This document shows positions 50,240 to 57,884 of a stretch of DNA of 57,884 bases, piece after piece; position 1 is the stretch's first letter; every line of letters begins with the position of its first letter. The stretch is from CAZCEC01 sp964497615 (GTDB taxonomy: Bacteria; Chloroflexota; Anaerolineae; Anaerolineales; UBA6663): positions 1 through 57,884 of the forward strand of contig CAZCEC010000037.1 of the NCBI GenBank assembly GCA_964497615.1, written 5' to 3'. Under the pieces are notes generated by a model, which saw only the letters and a list, made by a program, of their open reading frames with translations, was not told the DNA's origin and did no database searches. The translations under genes were made by a program, and so were the position numbers.

Positions 50240-50614
50240 GTGCTACCAGTGACTGCATTCAACATCGGTCTGGGCCGGTACTTTTACGCCCGCGCCGAGG
50301 TACAGAAGGCTGCTGACGCCGCCGCGCTGGCTGCCGCGCAGGAGGTGGACCTGGCAGCTTACGGCGACCAGGGTCGCGTGGAACTGTTACCGTCAGCCTA
50401 CGGCGTCGCCAGCGGCTACGCGGCCATGAACTCGAGCTACCTGGCGGCCCGGGGCATCTATCCCCAGGTCACCGGCATCGTCGTGAACCAGGGCCGGCGC
50501 GCGGTCGCCGTCAGCCTGGCGGCCGATGCGTCGGCGCTGTTCCCGTCGGTGCTGGGAGGAATCGTGATGCGTGCGGAGGGGGAGGCGGAGGTGCAATTAA
50601 AAGGGTCACCGTAG
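50240..50614 (+). pseudogene. TadG-like fragment lacking its membrane N-terminus
   Basis: The frame RYFYARAEVQKAADAAALAAAQE is the segment that follows the membrane helix in TadG-type proteins, and about 90 plausible residues follow to AEVQLKGSP. The expected GQxxVxFAxxLP hydrophobic helix is replaced by a short, weakly hydrophobic LPVTAFNIGLG. A GTG start at 50240 is possible but there is no ribosome binding site. It could be a truncated gene or a 5'-replaced remnant. Confidence 0.55.
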
Positions 50615-50633
50615 CGCATGAGTTAGTCTCCGA

Positions 50634-50667
50634 CACCGGGCGCCTTCCGATGGGGAGGCGCCCGGTG
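50634..50667 (+). terminator. Intrinsic terminator-like hairpin
   Basis: CACCGGGCGCCT and AGGCGCCCGGTG (50634-50645, 50656-50667) pair perfectly over 12 bp; the T tract after it is poor. Confidence 0.6.
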
Positions 50668-50811
50668 GCTGGTTCCGTGGGCGTCTGATCTCAGAAGACA
50701 GCGGCTCGTGGTCTTTCCTGTGCCGGCACGCGAGGGCTTGCCGGTGGAAGTGAGACCATGAGCTGGTCGCCGTTTGAATCATCTTGCCGCCTAGCAGAAA
50801 GGAGACTGACC

Positions 50812-50976
50812 GTGTTGCTGGATGCCGATCTCTTCGAGTTGATTTGGACTTCGTTCGCGGTGCTGGCAGTGGTCGTTGCAGCGACTGTGGCCGGTGTGGT
50901 TTCGCTGGCGTTGCTCACTGTCCTGAGGACGTTGCGTCGCCAGGGTTGGCATCAAGCCCTGCTCAGACTGGCCTAG
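50812..50976 (+). CDS. Small single-pass membrane protein
   Basis: A 54-residue protein: MLLDADLFELIWTSF-type start, a 25-residue hydrophobic helix (VLAVVVAATVAGVVSLALLTVL) and a basic tail (RTLRRQGWHQALLRLA). AAAGGAG seven bases before the GTG at 50812 is a good ribosome binding site and decides the start over an upstream ATG at 50758. Positive-inside rules place the C-terminus in the cytoplasm. Function unknown; small toxins and regulators of membrane complexes share this build, but nothing here proves that. Confidence 0.55.
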   Translation: MLLDADLFELIWTSFAVLAVVVAATVAGVVSLALLTVLRTLRRQGWHQALLRLA

Positions 50977-51082
50977 GGACAGCCGCTAGCCCAATGCATA
51001 CCACGTGCTGACTCCAGTGCCAAATCTGGCGAGCGGGCGCGACCAGAATCGCCATCTAACTTTCCGGTTCCATCGTAGATGA

Positions 51083-51112
51083 AAACGGCCTCGGGACTCG
51101 CCGGGGCCGTTT
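51083..51112 (+). terminator. Possible terminator
   Basis: AAACGGCC (51083-51090) pairs with GGCCGTTT (51105-51112), flanked by AAA and TTT so it could act on either strand. Between 50977 and 51430 the only other features are this and the Calx-beta remnant. Confidence 0.5.
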
Positions 51113-51126
51113 GGCAACTCACCCCA

Positions 51127-51285
51127 CTAGGCCAAGCCGGCCATGCGCTTGGCGGTGAAGTCGCTGCCGGCCAGGACCGTGCCGCTGGTGGCGTAGCCCG
51201 CCCCAGCGTTCAGCGTGACTGTGATGGGGGCCGTGCCGGCGGATTCCGTGGCGGTGTCGGCGGCGCTGGCGTTGTGGACACTATA
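51127..51285 (-). pseudogene. Calx-beta domain remnant
   Basis: The frame ATESAGTAPITVTLNAGAGY followed by ATSGTVLAGSDFTA matches the Calx-beta pattern (ESAGTATITVTL ... YATSNGTATAGSDYT) with internal deletions, then stops. It looks like the decayed end of a secreted adhesin-type gene. Confidence 0.5.
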
Positions 51286-51429
51286 CCTCGCAGGAAAGCG
51301 ACCCTCACCATTTTTCTCCGGCAGCAGAAGAGTGCGATGCATTGTATACCCAGGTAGCAATGCTGATTCGTCCAAAGGTACCAGCATTGGGCATGCTCGC
51401 TGCATCAACTGGAATTTTCTCAGATTAGC

Positions 51430-52008
51430 TCAAGGATTCAACTGCACGAAATCATGAACTCTAATATGAAGGCGAGTGGGTAATACCCGCTCAAACCTTT
51501 GGTCTCCATAAATAACTGGATCTAGTATTGTTGGTAAAACCTGCAAGTCAAGCGAACTGATGTAGCCAATCCCAGGATCAAACGATACAGCAAGGCTTGT
51601 ATTCATTGGCCCTGTCTGGCGCAACGTTTTCACAACGTAGTTGAAGAGGTCGTCAACTGTGGCTTGTTGATATATAGGCAGACACATATCGGTGGGCTGT
51701 TCAGGTGCCTGTCTTACTAATTCGTCTCGCATAACAACGCCATTCGAAACTTCCAAAACCGTCCCGGGACAAAAGGGCGAGGCAGGACCTGAGTAATTCA
51801 CATAGCTAAGAATCATGCGGTAATGGGTGATCCCTGCTTCTTGCCATTGACCCTGCGCTGCTGTAATCTCCGCAACTAGCGCATCCTTTATTAGCAGTCG
51901 TCGTAAGAGTTCATGTGGATAGACTCCTAGTAGGACACCTGAGACCAAATAGACAGCAACCAACAGAAGAAATGCTGGGCCTGCGAACTTGATCCTTTTC
52001 ATATCCAC
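51430..52008 (-). CDS. DUF6174-like membrane-anchored protein, candidate Rhs immunity
   Basis: A 192-residue protein. Residues 8-28 are a hydrophobic anchor (FAGPAFLLLVAVYLVSGVLLG). The rest, exposed outside, has the DUF6174 pattern: W-x-GITHYRMILSYV, Cys in SPFCPGTVLEVSNGVV, ATVDDLFNYVV and VSFDPGIGYISSLD. It begins three bases after the Rhs tip stop codon, where Rhs immunity genes normally lie. Immunity is inference; it may be an ordinary lipoprotein-like product. It is AT-richer than the first 49 kb. Start GTG 52008 or ATG 52002. Confidence 0.75.
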   Translation of the reverse strand: MDMKRIKFAGPAFLLLVAVYLVSGVLLGVYPHELLRRLLIKDALVAEITAAQGQWQEAGITHYRMILSYVNYSGPASPFCPGTVLEVSNGVVMRDELVRQAPEQPTDMCLPIYQQATVDDLFNYVVKTLRQTGPMNTSLAVSFDPGIGYISSLDLQVLPTILDPVIYGDQRFERVLPTRLHIRVHDFVQLNP

Positions 52009-52011
52009 AAA

Positions 52012-53544
52012 CTACCTAATCTCTGAGGCGTTCGACTTGTCCTCCAACAGGTTCACAAATTGAATTCGATTAAGAAGGATATCTGGCCGGTAGTGATAAG
52101 CAATACAAGCCGCAGCCGCTCCAATTGAATACGGAATTCCGAAATTAGCTGTCGCTAAACGATATGAAAACTCGCGAACCGCGTCTACTTGAGCTTTTGT
52201 GCCACCTAATTCCACAAGGATTTCGGCTTGAATTGCGAACGCATCTGCTTCGCCCCAATTTGTAGATTGAGCAGCAGGCTGTAGAGTTACGTGGACCAAC
52301 TCATGAGCGAAGGTAGAAACATATACCGCATCATTTGGAGTAGACAACACTCCACTTGTCAGCGAACCAAATGAGTTTGCGTATGGGACACCACTCGAAG
52401 GTATTTCGATAATTGGAGTTGATCCGCGCCACCCGCCGTGGAAGTCTGCGCCACTATAAATCGATATCTCCAGTTCCGCGTCATATTGCTGCGCTATGTC
52501 CCACAGTCCATAGGACAACGGTTTGCCCGCCGGGTCACCTCCCAAGATTGCAAAGAGTCTTTTCGGTAACTCACCACAATATGACCATCCTTTAGAAAGA
52601 TAGGCTATTTCATCGTTAATACTTGCATATCGGCAAACAAAGTATCCGCTGGGATCAGTATGGTTTACTGGATTGGAAAGGGAGTAGGCCCACCGATTGA
52701 GCGACTGTGGCCTCGTATTGTCGCCCGCCCAAGTGTCGCGAGTGATGAACCTGCCAACTGAAGGCTGCATGAATCTTGCACGCAGATAGATCAGCCCTGT
52801 GCCACTGTCCAAATTCTCGCCCGTAAACCCGTAGATCGTCGTCCCCGTCCCCGCGCTCTCCAGCACGTCCCCATATGGCTCATACCGCCGCGCCAGCGTC
52901 ACCTCGCCGCTCTCATCGGCGAGCTGGCGCACCGAGCCCAGCGCATCGCTCAGGAAGTAGTCGAAGTCCGCGCCGTCGTCCTGCGCAATCCGACCTTGGC
53001 CGTACAGATAGGTGTAGGTGCCGTCGGCCAGCACCTGGGTCAGCCCGGCCGCAAGATCCAAAGTGTACGTGGTGACAATGGTACCGCCAATGCTTGGATA
53101 GACTGTGCGCTGGACCCGATCTCCCAAGCCATTATAGGTGTAACTCTCACCATAGTAGGCAGATGGGCCAAGTTGCACCACATAGTCCGTCAGACGATTG
53201 GCGGCGTCATAAGAATACGTTGTGCTGCCGAAGCTTATCAAATTGCCGTTGGCGTCCCAGGTGTAGGGCTGGCCGTCAACTTCAATCAGCCGGTTGGCGT
53301 CGTCGTAGGCGTAGGTGGTGGTGACGGTGATGGCCTGGCCCACCAGGTTCTGGATGACCACGCTCGGCCGGTTGAGCACGTCGTAGCAGGTGCCGATGCA
53401 CCCATGAACTGAGGCGGTCTCTAGGACACTTCCTGCCTCGGGAGTGGGTTTTAGAGGTTGGTTAGGGTATCTGCAACCAGAAGATATGCCGAACATCTGC
53501 AATTTGCGTTCCAGACGCAACGGGAATCGCAGAACTCTCGCCAC
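52012..53544 (-). CDS. Rhs/YD-repeat protein fragment with HExxH C-terminal tip
   Basis: Recognisable Rhs sequence starts near 53417 (CYDVLNRPSVV) and continues with YD repeats (YTWDANGNLISF, YSYDAANRLTDY), the core GLIYLRARFMQPSVGRFITR and the junction NRWAYSLSNPVNHTDPSGY. The variable tip of about 210 residues carries FAHELVHVTLQ and NWGEADAFAIQAE, a gluzincin-type zinc site (HExxH then Glu), so a metallopeptidase toxin is likely. A full Rhs protein has over 1,000 residues, so this copy lacks secretion and shell parts. Base composition drops sharply at the junction near 52650. The first about 40 residues are not Rhs and the start is uncertain. Confidence 0.8.
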   Translation of the reverse strand: MARVLRFPLRLERKLQMFGISSGCRYPNQPLKPTPEAGSVLETASVHGCIGTCYDVLNRPSVVIQNLVGQAITVTTTYAYDDANRLIEVDGQPYTWDANGNLISFGSTTYSYDAANRLTDYVVQLGPSAYYGESYTYNGLGDRVQRTVYPSIGGTIVTTYTLDLAAGLTQVLADGTYTYLYGQGRIAQDDGADFDYFLSDALGSVRQLADESGEVTLARRYEPYGDVLESAGTGTTIYGFTGENLDSGTGLIYLRARFMQPSVGRFITRDTWAGDNTRPQSLNRWAYSLSNPVNHTDPSGYFVCRYASINDEIAYLSKGWSYCGELPKRLFAILGGDPAGKPLSYGLWDIAQQYDAELEISIYSGADFHGGWRGSTPIIEIPSSGVPYANSFGSLTSGVLSTPNDAVYVSTFAHELVHVTLQPAAQSTNWGEADAFAIQAEILVELGGTKAQVDAVREFSYRLATANFGIPYSIGAAAACIAYHYRPDILLNRIQFVNLLEDKSNASEIR

Positions 53545-53740
53545 TCATTGTCAGAATGTACACTTCATTAGGCTCATTTCGCACAACGGCCAACTCCTCT
53601 CCGGTACTCGACCAGGCCATGCTGCGAATGGAACCGAGAGTGGATAATTCGAATCGTTGAACTACCTGACCGCTGTTTGTGTCAAACACTACGATGGCGG
53701 CTTCATGCGAGACGTACACCCCCTTTTGATGGATCCTCAT
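53462..53740 (-). CDS. Small WD40-like beta-blade protein or fragment
   Basis: A 92-residue frame: YVSHEAAIVVFDTNSGQVVQ, then IRSMAWSSTGEELAVVRNEP, which has the look of two WD40/TolB-type blades, ending HIFWLQIP. Its ATG overlaps the stop of the propeller lipoprotein gene by four bases. It may be a frameshifted continuation of that propeller or a separate small gene. It overlaps the poorly supported first part of the Rhs frame by about 80 bases. Confidence 0.5.
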   Translation of the reverse strand: MRIHQKGVYVSHEAAIVVFDTNSGQVVQRFELSTLGSIRSMAWSSTGEELAVVRNEPNEVYILTMSGESSAIPVASGTQIADVRHIFWLQIP

Positions 53741-54960
53741 TCACCAAACGTACAGAGTCGGTCGGTGCCAAATGAGACGTATAGTTTTCCGTTTCCGACC
53801 GTTAGGGCAGCGATGAAAGGCGTTTCGAAGTTACTTCGATCGACCATCTGATCCGCCCACCATTTGCCGACTTCGTGTCCCGTGACCGCATCAATGGCTC
53901 GCGGACTGGCATCCGAAAACCACATGTAGACGTTCGGGTGCAAGTAGACCGGATCGCTCAAGGTATGCAGAGTCTGCCCATCGGTCCCAACCCCGGTGTA
54001 TTGCCAAATTTCAGCGAAGTCTGTCAGGTTCTGTAGAATGGCCCCGTCATAGGTCCTTAGCAGGACGGTCTGGTCAATCGTCTGGATCGCAAGAGTATCG
54101 ATGCTCGGAATGAGTTGGGACCGGATTCGTTTGCCCGTCATCACATCGAAGACGCGATCCCCATAGAATAGTTTGCCATCCTCAATCCAACCACGGTTCC
54201 AACCATAAAAACCGGGTTCAACACTCAATGGCGGCGCGTCTGCCACGAGAGAGCCCGTGTCGGCCGAATAGACATAGTAGTGGTTAGCATAGCTGCCAAC
54301 GACAACGTCGTTAGTCGGGTCATATTGCGGTTTGACAGGGTCCTTGATCGGCCCCGCCGATTCCCACAATGGAGCGCCGGTCGCAAGATCAAACGCCTTG
54401 AGCAGCGAATCGGTCGTCACAAACAGCTTATCGTCACCGGCCACAAAGCCTCCGTAGGAGTCGGGCGACCCAGACCACAATGCCTGACCGTCGCGAATAT
54501 TGAGAACCGTCAAGCTAGTTGATGTGCCGTAGACTACCAAATCGCTAAACGCATCAAAGTAGCCATAACTGCCGGTTACCCCGTCCACATGTGTAAATCG
54601 CTGCTCCCATACCAGTGCGCCCGTATTCGCATCGTGGGCATACACGGTGAATGGGTCTTTGACGATGTAATCAGCGGGGCCAGACAGTGCTAAGACCATC
54701 CCTTGGCTAAATAGGGGCCGTGAGACAGTGGGCGGATGCCGAACACACCAAAGCTCCTGCATCGGAAAGTTTGTCGCAGCAGCCGATACATTCAAGCTGG
54801 GCGTAACGACCGGTGCCGTTGGGTAAGCGGGTTGCCTACATCCGCTAAGAAATGCCATCATCACGGCCAGCAACAGCCATCGGCAGCACTCCGCCAAGCT
54901 TGCTGCGATACACCGGTCGACATGACGCAGAGATCGTTGCTGAGAGCCCCTTACATCCAT
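53737..54960 (-). CDS. PQQ-like beta-propeller lipoprotein
   Basis: A 407-residue exported lipoprotein. The signal ends LLLAVMMAFLSGC with the lipobox Cys near residue 41, so a later start is likely. Repeats such as VYAHDANTGALVWEQRF, LKAFDLATGAPLWES and PRAIDAVTGHEVGKWW are PQQ-propeller blades, as in BamB. It begins five bases after the stop of the second Rhs tip, so it sits where an immunity gene would. Scaffold or stress-lipoprotein functions are equally possible. Codon use is AT-richer than the operons left of 49.5 kb. Confidence 0.8.
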   Translation of the reverse strand: MDVRGSQQRSLRHVDRCIAASLAECCRWLLLAVMMAFLSGCRQPAYPTAPVVTPSLNVSAAATNFPMQELWCVRHPPTVSRPLFSQGMVLALSGPADYIVKDPFTVYAHDANTGALVWEQRFTHVDGVTGSYGYFDAFSDLVVYGTSTSLTVLNIRDGQALWSGSPDSYGGFVAGDDKLFVTTDSLLKAFDLATGAPLWESAGPIKDPVKPQYDPTNDVVVGSYANHYYVYSADTGSLVADAPPLSVEPGFYGWNRGWIEDGKLFYGDRVFDVMTGKRIRSQLIPSIDTLAIQTIDQTVLLRTYDGAILQNLTDFAEIWQYTGVGTDGQTLHTLSDPVYLHPNVYMWFSDASPRAIDAVTGHEVGKWWADQMVDRSNFETPFIAALTVGNGKLYVSFGTDRLCTFGE

Positions 54961-54964
54961 TCAA

Positions 54965-55942
54965 TCACCGATATCGTCTAGAACCAGTAGAACCAAGCTG
55001 CGCAGGCCATTGCCAACTGTTGCCCCACAGGTCCACGAGGCTCTGTGCTGCCAACCACCCGCCAGGAGACCCTGACAGTTCATCCACCATCCTACGTGCC
55101 CTTTCATCTCTGTCACGTCCTGGGTAATTGTACACAAGTCCGCGCGGTTCATAAAAAGTCACTGCCACATATGTCTCAAATGGCGCGGAAACTATTGAGG
55201 CTAGTCCAACTGTGCCGCTTGCGCTCAAGCCCAGCGAGACGCCCCTGACACCAGTGGCTTGTAGTTGCTCTGTGGTTGACTCAGCATAGGCTATGCCGGC
55301 GCTCGCCGACAAACCCATTGCGCCGGCCGAAAATCCAGCTCCTCGCGTGACCGCAAAACCGCTATATGCAAGAACGCCTGATTTGCTTCGAAACCCATGG
55401 ACAACACCTTGGTACCCCCCTCCAGATATCGAGAGATTCAAGATGGCCGAACTCACGAGAGCCACGCCCTCGTATTCGAACACCGCTTTTTGTAAATGTG
55501 CGAAGTCATAAACTGTCTCGACACCTTGGATGATAGCATTGTACGAAACCGCGGCGGTACAACCCAGGCCTTGAAGTCTTGCCCATGCAGCGTTGGCTAG
55601 CTCTGGTCGGGTAGCAAGCGTCGTGACGCCAATTGCGTAGCCGTCAAAGTCACGGGCATAACCTCCTGGCGCGCGCTGTACAGGTTGGTATGAAGGCGTC
55701 GGCCCTGTGTAGGGACGCCCAGGCGCGGGGGGCGTTACTCGTAGGATTCCACTACCAGGCGAGCCACTAGATGGCGGAGTATAACCGGGGGGAACTGGCG
55801 TCGCCGTGGATGCGGGCGTTGTCGGCGTTGGAGGACAAACGGTAGAGTATGTATATGGATTGTTGATAGTGCAATCAAATCCACTCGGGTCTGTCCAGTT
55901 GACGGGGCTTGCATATGTATAGAGCCAGGAATTGAATGACAT
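54965..55942 (-). CDS. Orphan Rhs tip
   Basis: The frame opens at the conserved Rhs junction: FGRFLQHDGWDGDAQRP just before the ATG at 55942 (homology from about 55992), then SFNSWLYTYASPVNWTDPSG. There is no Rhs shell upstream, so this is a displaced tip. After a Pro/Thr-rich spacer the variable domain (about residues 90-300) is Gly/Ala/Ser-rich with hydrophobic stretches (VALVSSAILNLSISGGG, GAGFSAGAMGLSASAGIAYA). I recognise no toxin family. As an isolated tip it may be silent unless recombined onto a full Rhs gene. Confidence 0.65.
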   Translation of the reverse strand: MSFNSWLYTYASPVNWTDPSGFDCTINNPYTYSTVCPPTPTTPASTATPVPPGYTPPSSGSPGSGILRVTPPAPGRPYTGPTPSYQPVQRAPGGYARDFDGYAIGVTTLATRPELANAAWARLQGLGCTAAVSYNAIIQGVETVYDFAHLQKAVFEYEGVALVSSAILNLSISGGGYQGVVHGFRSKSGVLAYSGFAVTRGAGFSAGAMGLSASAGIAYAESTTEQLQATGVRGVSLGLSASGTVGLASIVSAPFETYVAVTFYEPRGLVYNYPGRDRDERARRMVDELSGSPGGWLAAQSLVDLWGNSWQWPAQLGSTGSRRYR

Positions 55943-56053
55943 TGGCCGCTGCGCATCACCATCCCAACCGTCATGTTGCAGGAAGCGCCCAAATGTGGAT
56001 CACTTATCTTAACCAACCTTAAAGGCTCCCAGGACTTCCCGGGCGGGTAAGAC

Positions 56054-56115
56054 AAGCCTCCTGGAAAGTAGAATGGTGGATGCCACTCCAACCCACCTAC
56101 TTTCACAGGAGGCTT
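56054..56115 (+). promoter_or_regulatory. Long inverted repeat masking the recombinase ribosome binding site
   Basis: AAGCCTCCTG with AAAGTAG (56054-56071) pairs with CTACTTT and CAGGAGGCTT (56097-56115). The AGGAGG ribosome binding site lies within the 3' arm. It could limit recombinase translation or be a recombination site. Confidence 0.6.
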
Positions 56116-56119
56116 TGCC

Positions 56120-56980
56120 ATGCTAACCGAGATCGAAGGCTTCATCAACTGGACCCGCCGCCGCAACAGCACGGCCCGCACCTGGCGCGACTATCAGTAC
56201 GACCTCAGGCAGTTCGCCGCCGTGGTCGGGGACAAACCGCCCGGCGCCATCACCTTCCACGACGTAGATCGATTCATCATCCAGCAGGCGGCGCGCGGCA
56301 TGGGACCCGCCACCATCAACCGTCGCCTCGCGGCTGTCTTGGCCCTGTACACTTTTCTCTCCGACGAAGACCCCGCGCTCGTCTGCCCGGTCCTGCCGCA
56401 TCGCCACGGCCTGCGCGAGCCCCAGCGCTTGCCGCGCCCGGTGCAACACGAACAGTTGGATCGGTTCTTCGCCATGATCGGCGACGTGCGCGACCGGGCG
56501 ATGTTCACGCTCATGCTCCGGTGCGGCCTGCGCATCGCCGAAGTCGCCGGTCTCAAACTGGCCGATCTCTATCTCGCCGAAGCGCGCCCGCGCCTGGTCG
56601 TGCGCGGGAAGGGCGGCAAGGAGCGCTCGGCGTACCTGTCGCCCCAGGCCGAGCGCGCCCTGCGTAAGTATCTGGCCGAGCGGCCACAAGTCGCCAGCGA
56701 ATTCGTCTTCCTCAGCTACCTGGGCGACGGCCTGTCCACCACCGCCATCCACAAGCGGCTCATGCGCTATCGCGCCGAAGCCAACGTCACCCTGACCGCC
56801 CACCGCCTGCGTCACACCTTCGCCAACGACCTGGTCAGCGTGGACGTGCCGGTAACGACCATTCAGAAACTGCTCGGCCACGCCTGGCTGGAGACCACCC
56901 AGACGTATGTGGCCGCCAACGACCATGACGTGCAGGCCGACTACTTCGCCGCGTGCGAAGAACTGGAGGGCTGGCAGTGA
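56120..56980 (+). CDS. Tyrosine recombinase (XerC/D-like), first of tandem pair
   Basis: A 286-residue integrase. Residues 1-95 are the SAM-like core-binding domain (TWRDYQYDLRQFAAVV, INRRLAAVLALYTFL). The catalytic domain shows all family residues: Arg138 in GLRIAEVAGL, Lys in GKGGKERSAYL, His228 and Arg231 in TAHRLRHTFANDL, His254 in KLLGHAWLETT and nucleophile Tyr263. It should be active. AGGAGG precedes the ATG by seven bases within a hairpin. Its stop overlaps the GTG of a second recombinase, as in multi-recombinase transposons. Confidence 0.93.
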   Translation: MLTEIEGFINWTRRRNSTARTWRDYQYDLRQFAAVVGDKPPGAITFHDVDRFIIQQAARGMGPATINRRLAAVLALYTFLSDEDPALVCPVLPHRHGLREPQRLPRPVQHEQLDRFFAMIGDVRDRAMFTLMLRCGLRIAEVAGLKLADLYLAEARPRLVVRGKGGKERSAYLSPQAERALRKYLAERPQVASEFVFLSYLGDGLSTTAIHKRLMRYRAEANVTLTAHRLRHTFANDLVSVDVPVTTIQKLLGHAWLETTQTYVAANDHDVQADYFAACEELEGWQ

Positions 56981-57884
56981 CCGCCTATGCCGATCTCCCC
57001 GCTTCCACGTCTGCCGCGGCGCGCTTCGACCACGCCCTCAAGCACGCCCGCAAGCGCTGCACCGCGCCCAACCGGCCCGCCCCACACTATAGCGCGGACT
57101 GGCCCAAAGAGAACGTCGCGCTGCTGGACACCTACCGCGCCTGGCTGCTGGACGCCGGCGTGGGCACGCTCATGGTGGATCAGATCTACGTGCCCACTGC
57201 CGGTTATGCCCTGGGCCTCAATCTCAAGCTGGTTGCTGAGTGGGACCTGGAAGCCGATCTCGACCGCGCCCTGGGTTATATCCATGCTCGCCGCCTGAGC
57301 GCCATCTCCACCCACATCCGCCACGGCGCCCTCCAGAAGTTCCGCCACTTCCTGCGCCAGCAGCGCGGCCAGCGCCGGGTGGTCTTCCACCAACCCGACC
57401 TGTCGCGCTATCAGGCGGAGCTGCCCGCCTGGCTGATTGAGCCGCTTACGCGCTACCAACACCTGCGCCAGGCGGGCTGGCGGCAGGCCCGGCTGGCCGA
57501 CGGCATCCTGCGTTTCTGGAGCGGCCACGCGCGGCTGTGGCGCTGGCTGTTGGCGCGCTACCCCATCACCGGTCTGAGCGATGTCAAGCGCCAGCAGCTG
57601 GCGGACTACGTGGACGACCGACTGGCCGCCGGCTACGCGCCCCGCACGATCAACGCCGACCTGCGCACCTTTCATAGCTTCCTGCTGTTCCTGCAAGAGC
57701 AGGACTGGAGTGTGCCGCGCGCCCTGCTGCGCGTGCCGACGCTCAAGGAGCCGGCGGCGCTCCCGCGCTTCCTGACCGACGAGCAGATTGCCAAGCTGCG
57801 CGGCTCGGTGGAGCGGCACGTCGCTCAGGTGTCATGCCTCACCCTATACTGGGCCAGGCGGCCTCAGCCAGAATGGACCAAGCC
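56977..57884 (+). CDS. Tyrosine recombinase, second of tandem pair, cut by window end
   Basis: An open frame of 302 codons from a GTG overlapping the previous stop (GTGA). It has a long N-terminal extension (VDQIYVPTAGYALGLNLKLV) and a SAM-like DNA-binding domain (LADYVDDRLAAGYAPRTINADLRTFHSFLLFLQEQ). The start of the catalytic domain follows (LPRFLTDEQIAKLRGSVERH). The catalytic Arg and Tyr are beyond the window. The last 20 or so residues (VSCLTLYWARRPQPEW) do not look like the usual continuation, so the gene may already be interrupted. Confidence 0.8.
   Translation, partial: MTAYADLPASTSAAARFDHALKHARKRCTAPNRPAPHYSADWPKENVALLDTYRAWLLDAGVGTLMVDQIYVPTAGYALGLNLKLVAEWDLEADLDRALGYIHARRLSAISTHIRHGALQKFRHFLRQQRGQRRVVFHQPDLSRYQAELPAWLIEPLTRYQHLRQAGWRQARLADGILRFWSGHARLWRWLLARYPITGLSDVKRQQLADYVDDRLAAGYAPRTINADLRTFHSFLLFLQEQDWSVPRALLRVPTLKEPAALPRFLTDEQIAKLRGSVERHVAQVSCLTLYWARRPQPEWTK

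Noticed and set aside
53440..56030. Integron attC sites around the Rhs fragments
   Set aside because: The GGTTGGTTA motifs do not fit the GTTRRRY/RYYYAAC cores and no IntI-specific patch was recognised.
1..57884. tRNA or rRNA genes
   Set aside because: No cloverleaf with a GGTTCRANTCC-type T-arm or rRNA signature was noticed by eye; a tRNAscan run would be decisive.

Overview
The window is high-GC, densely packed bacterial DNA. It looks like a member of the Chloroflexota, possibly Anaerolineae-like. This is an inference from four things: a Hanks-type kinase/PP2C/FHA cluster, Tad-type proteins with very long Pro/Thr tails, RNase J, and degenerate intergenic repeats that I associate with that phylum. 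No rRNA, tRNA or CRISPR array was seen.

Layout. (1) 1-5.6 kb, minus strand: a phospho-signalling operon (Ser/Thr kinase with PQQ propeller, PP2C phosphatase, J-domain/VWA protein, FHA protein, small protein, response regulator cut by the window edge). (2) 6.0-11.75 kb, plus: three ATGA-overlapping TadE/TadG-like surface proteins, closed by a terminator. (3) 11.87-16.19 kb, plus: sensor kinase/response regulator pair, TlpA-like thioredoxin and Lgt-like membrane protein. (4) 16.1-23.7 kb, minus: rsgA, RNHCP protein, RIO kinase and a heterodimeric ABC exporter, translationally coupled. A consensus promoter, a 27-codon leader peptide with a perfect Shine-Dalgarno and an intrinsic terminator precede them, which is the layout of a ribosome-controlled attenuator. 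(5) 23.7-26.1 kb, minus: NAD salvage (pnuC, esterase, nadR). (6) 26.2-38.1 kb, minus: an unfamiliar ten-gene run of MoxR ATPase, unknown protein, FAD oxidoreductase, HEIGHH/VWA protein, a small protein plus PaaK-like ligase module present twice, a radical SAM protein and pdxH. (7) 38.2-43.4 kb: AIR-synthase-like protein, MFS exporter, GNAT and a short RNase J. (8) 43.6-49.5 kb, plus: a coupled sugar/polyol oxidation operon ending in a hemN-like gene cut after about 16 codons.

(9) From 49.55 kb the character changes: gene fragments, structured non-coding DNA, two Rhs tip genes with candidate partner genes, AT-richer stretches, and two overlapping tyrosine recombinases running off the window end. 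This is an accessory or rearranged region.

At least five transcription units have a -10 element 6-10 bases before the start codon, so leaderless mRNAs appear common. The two best candidates for undescribed biology are the attenuator-controlled rsgA/RIO/ABC operon and the MoxR/VWA/radical-SAM/duplicated-ligase cluster.
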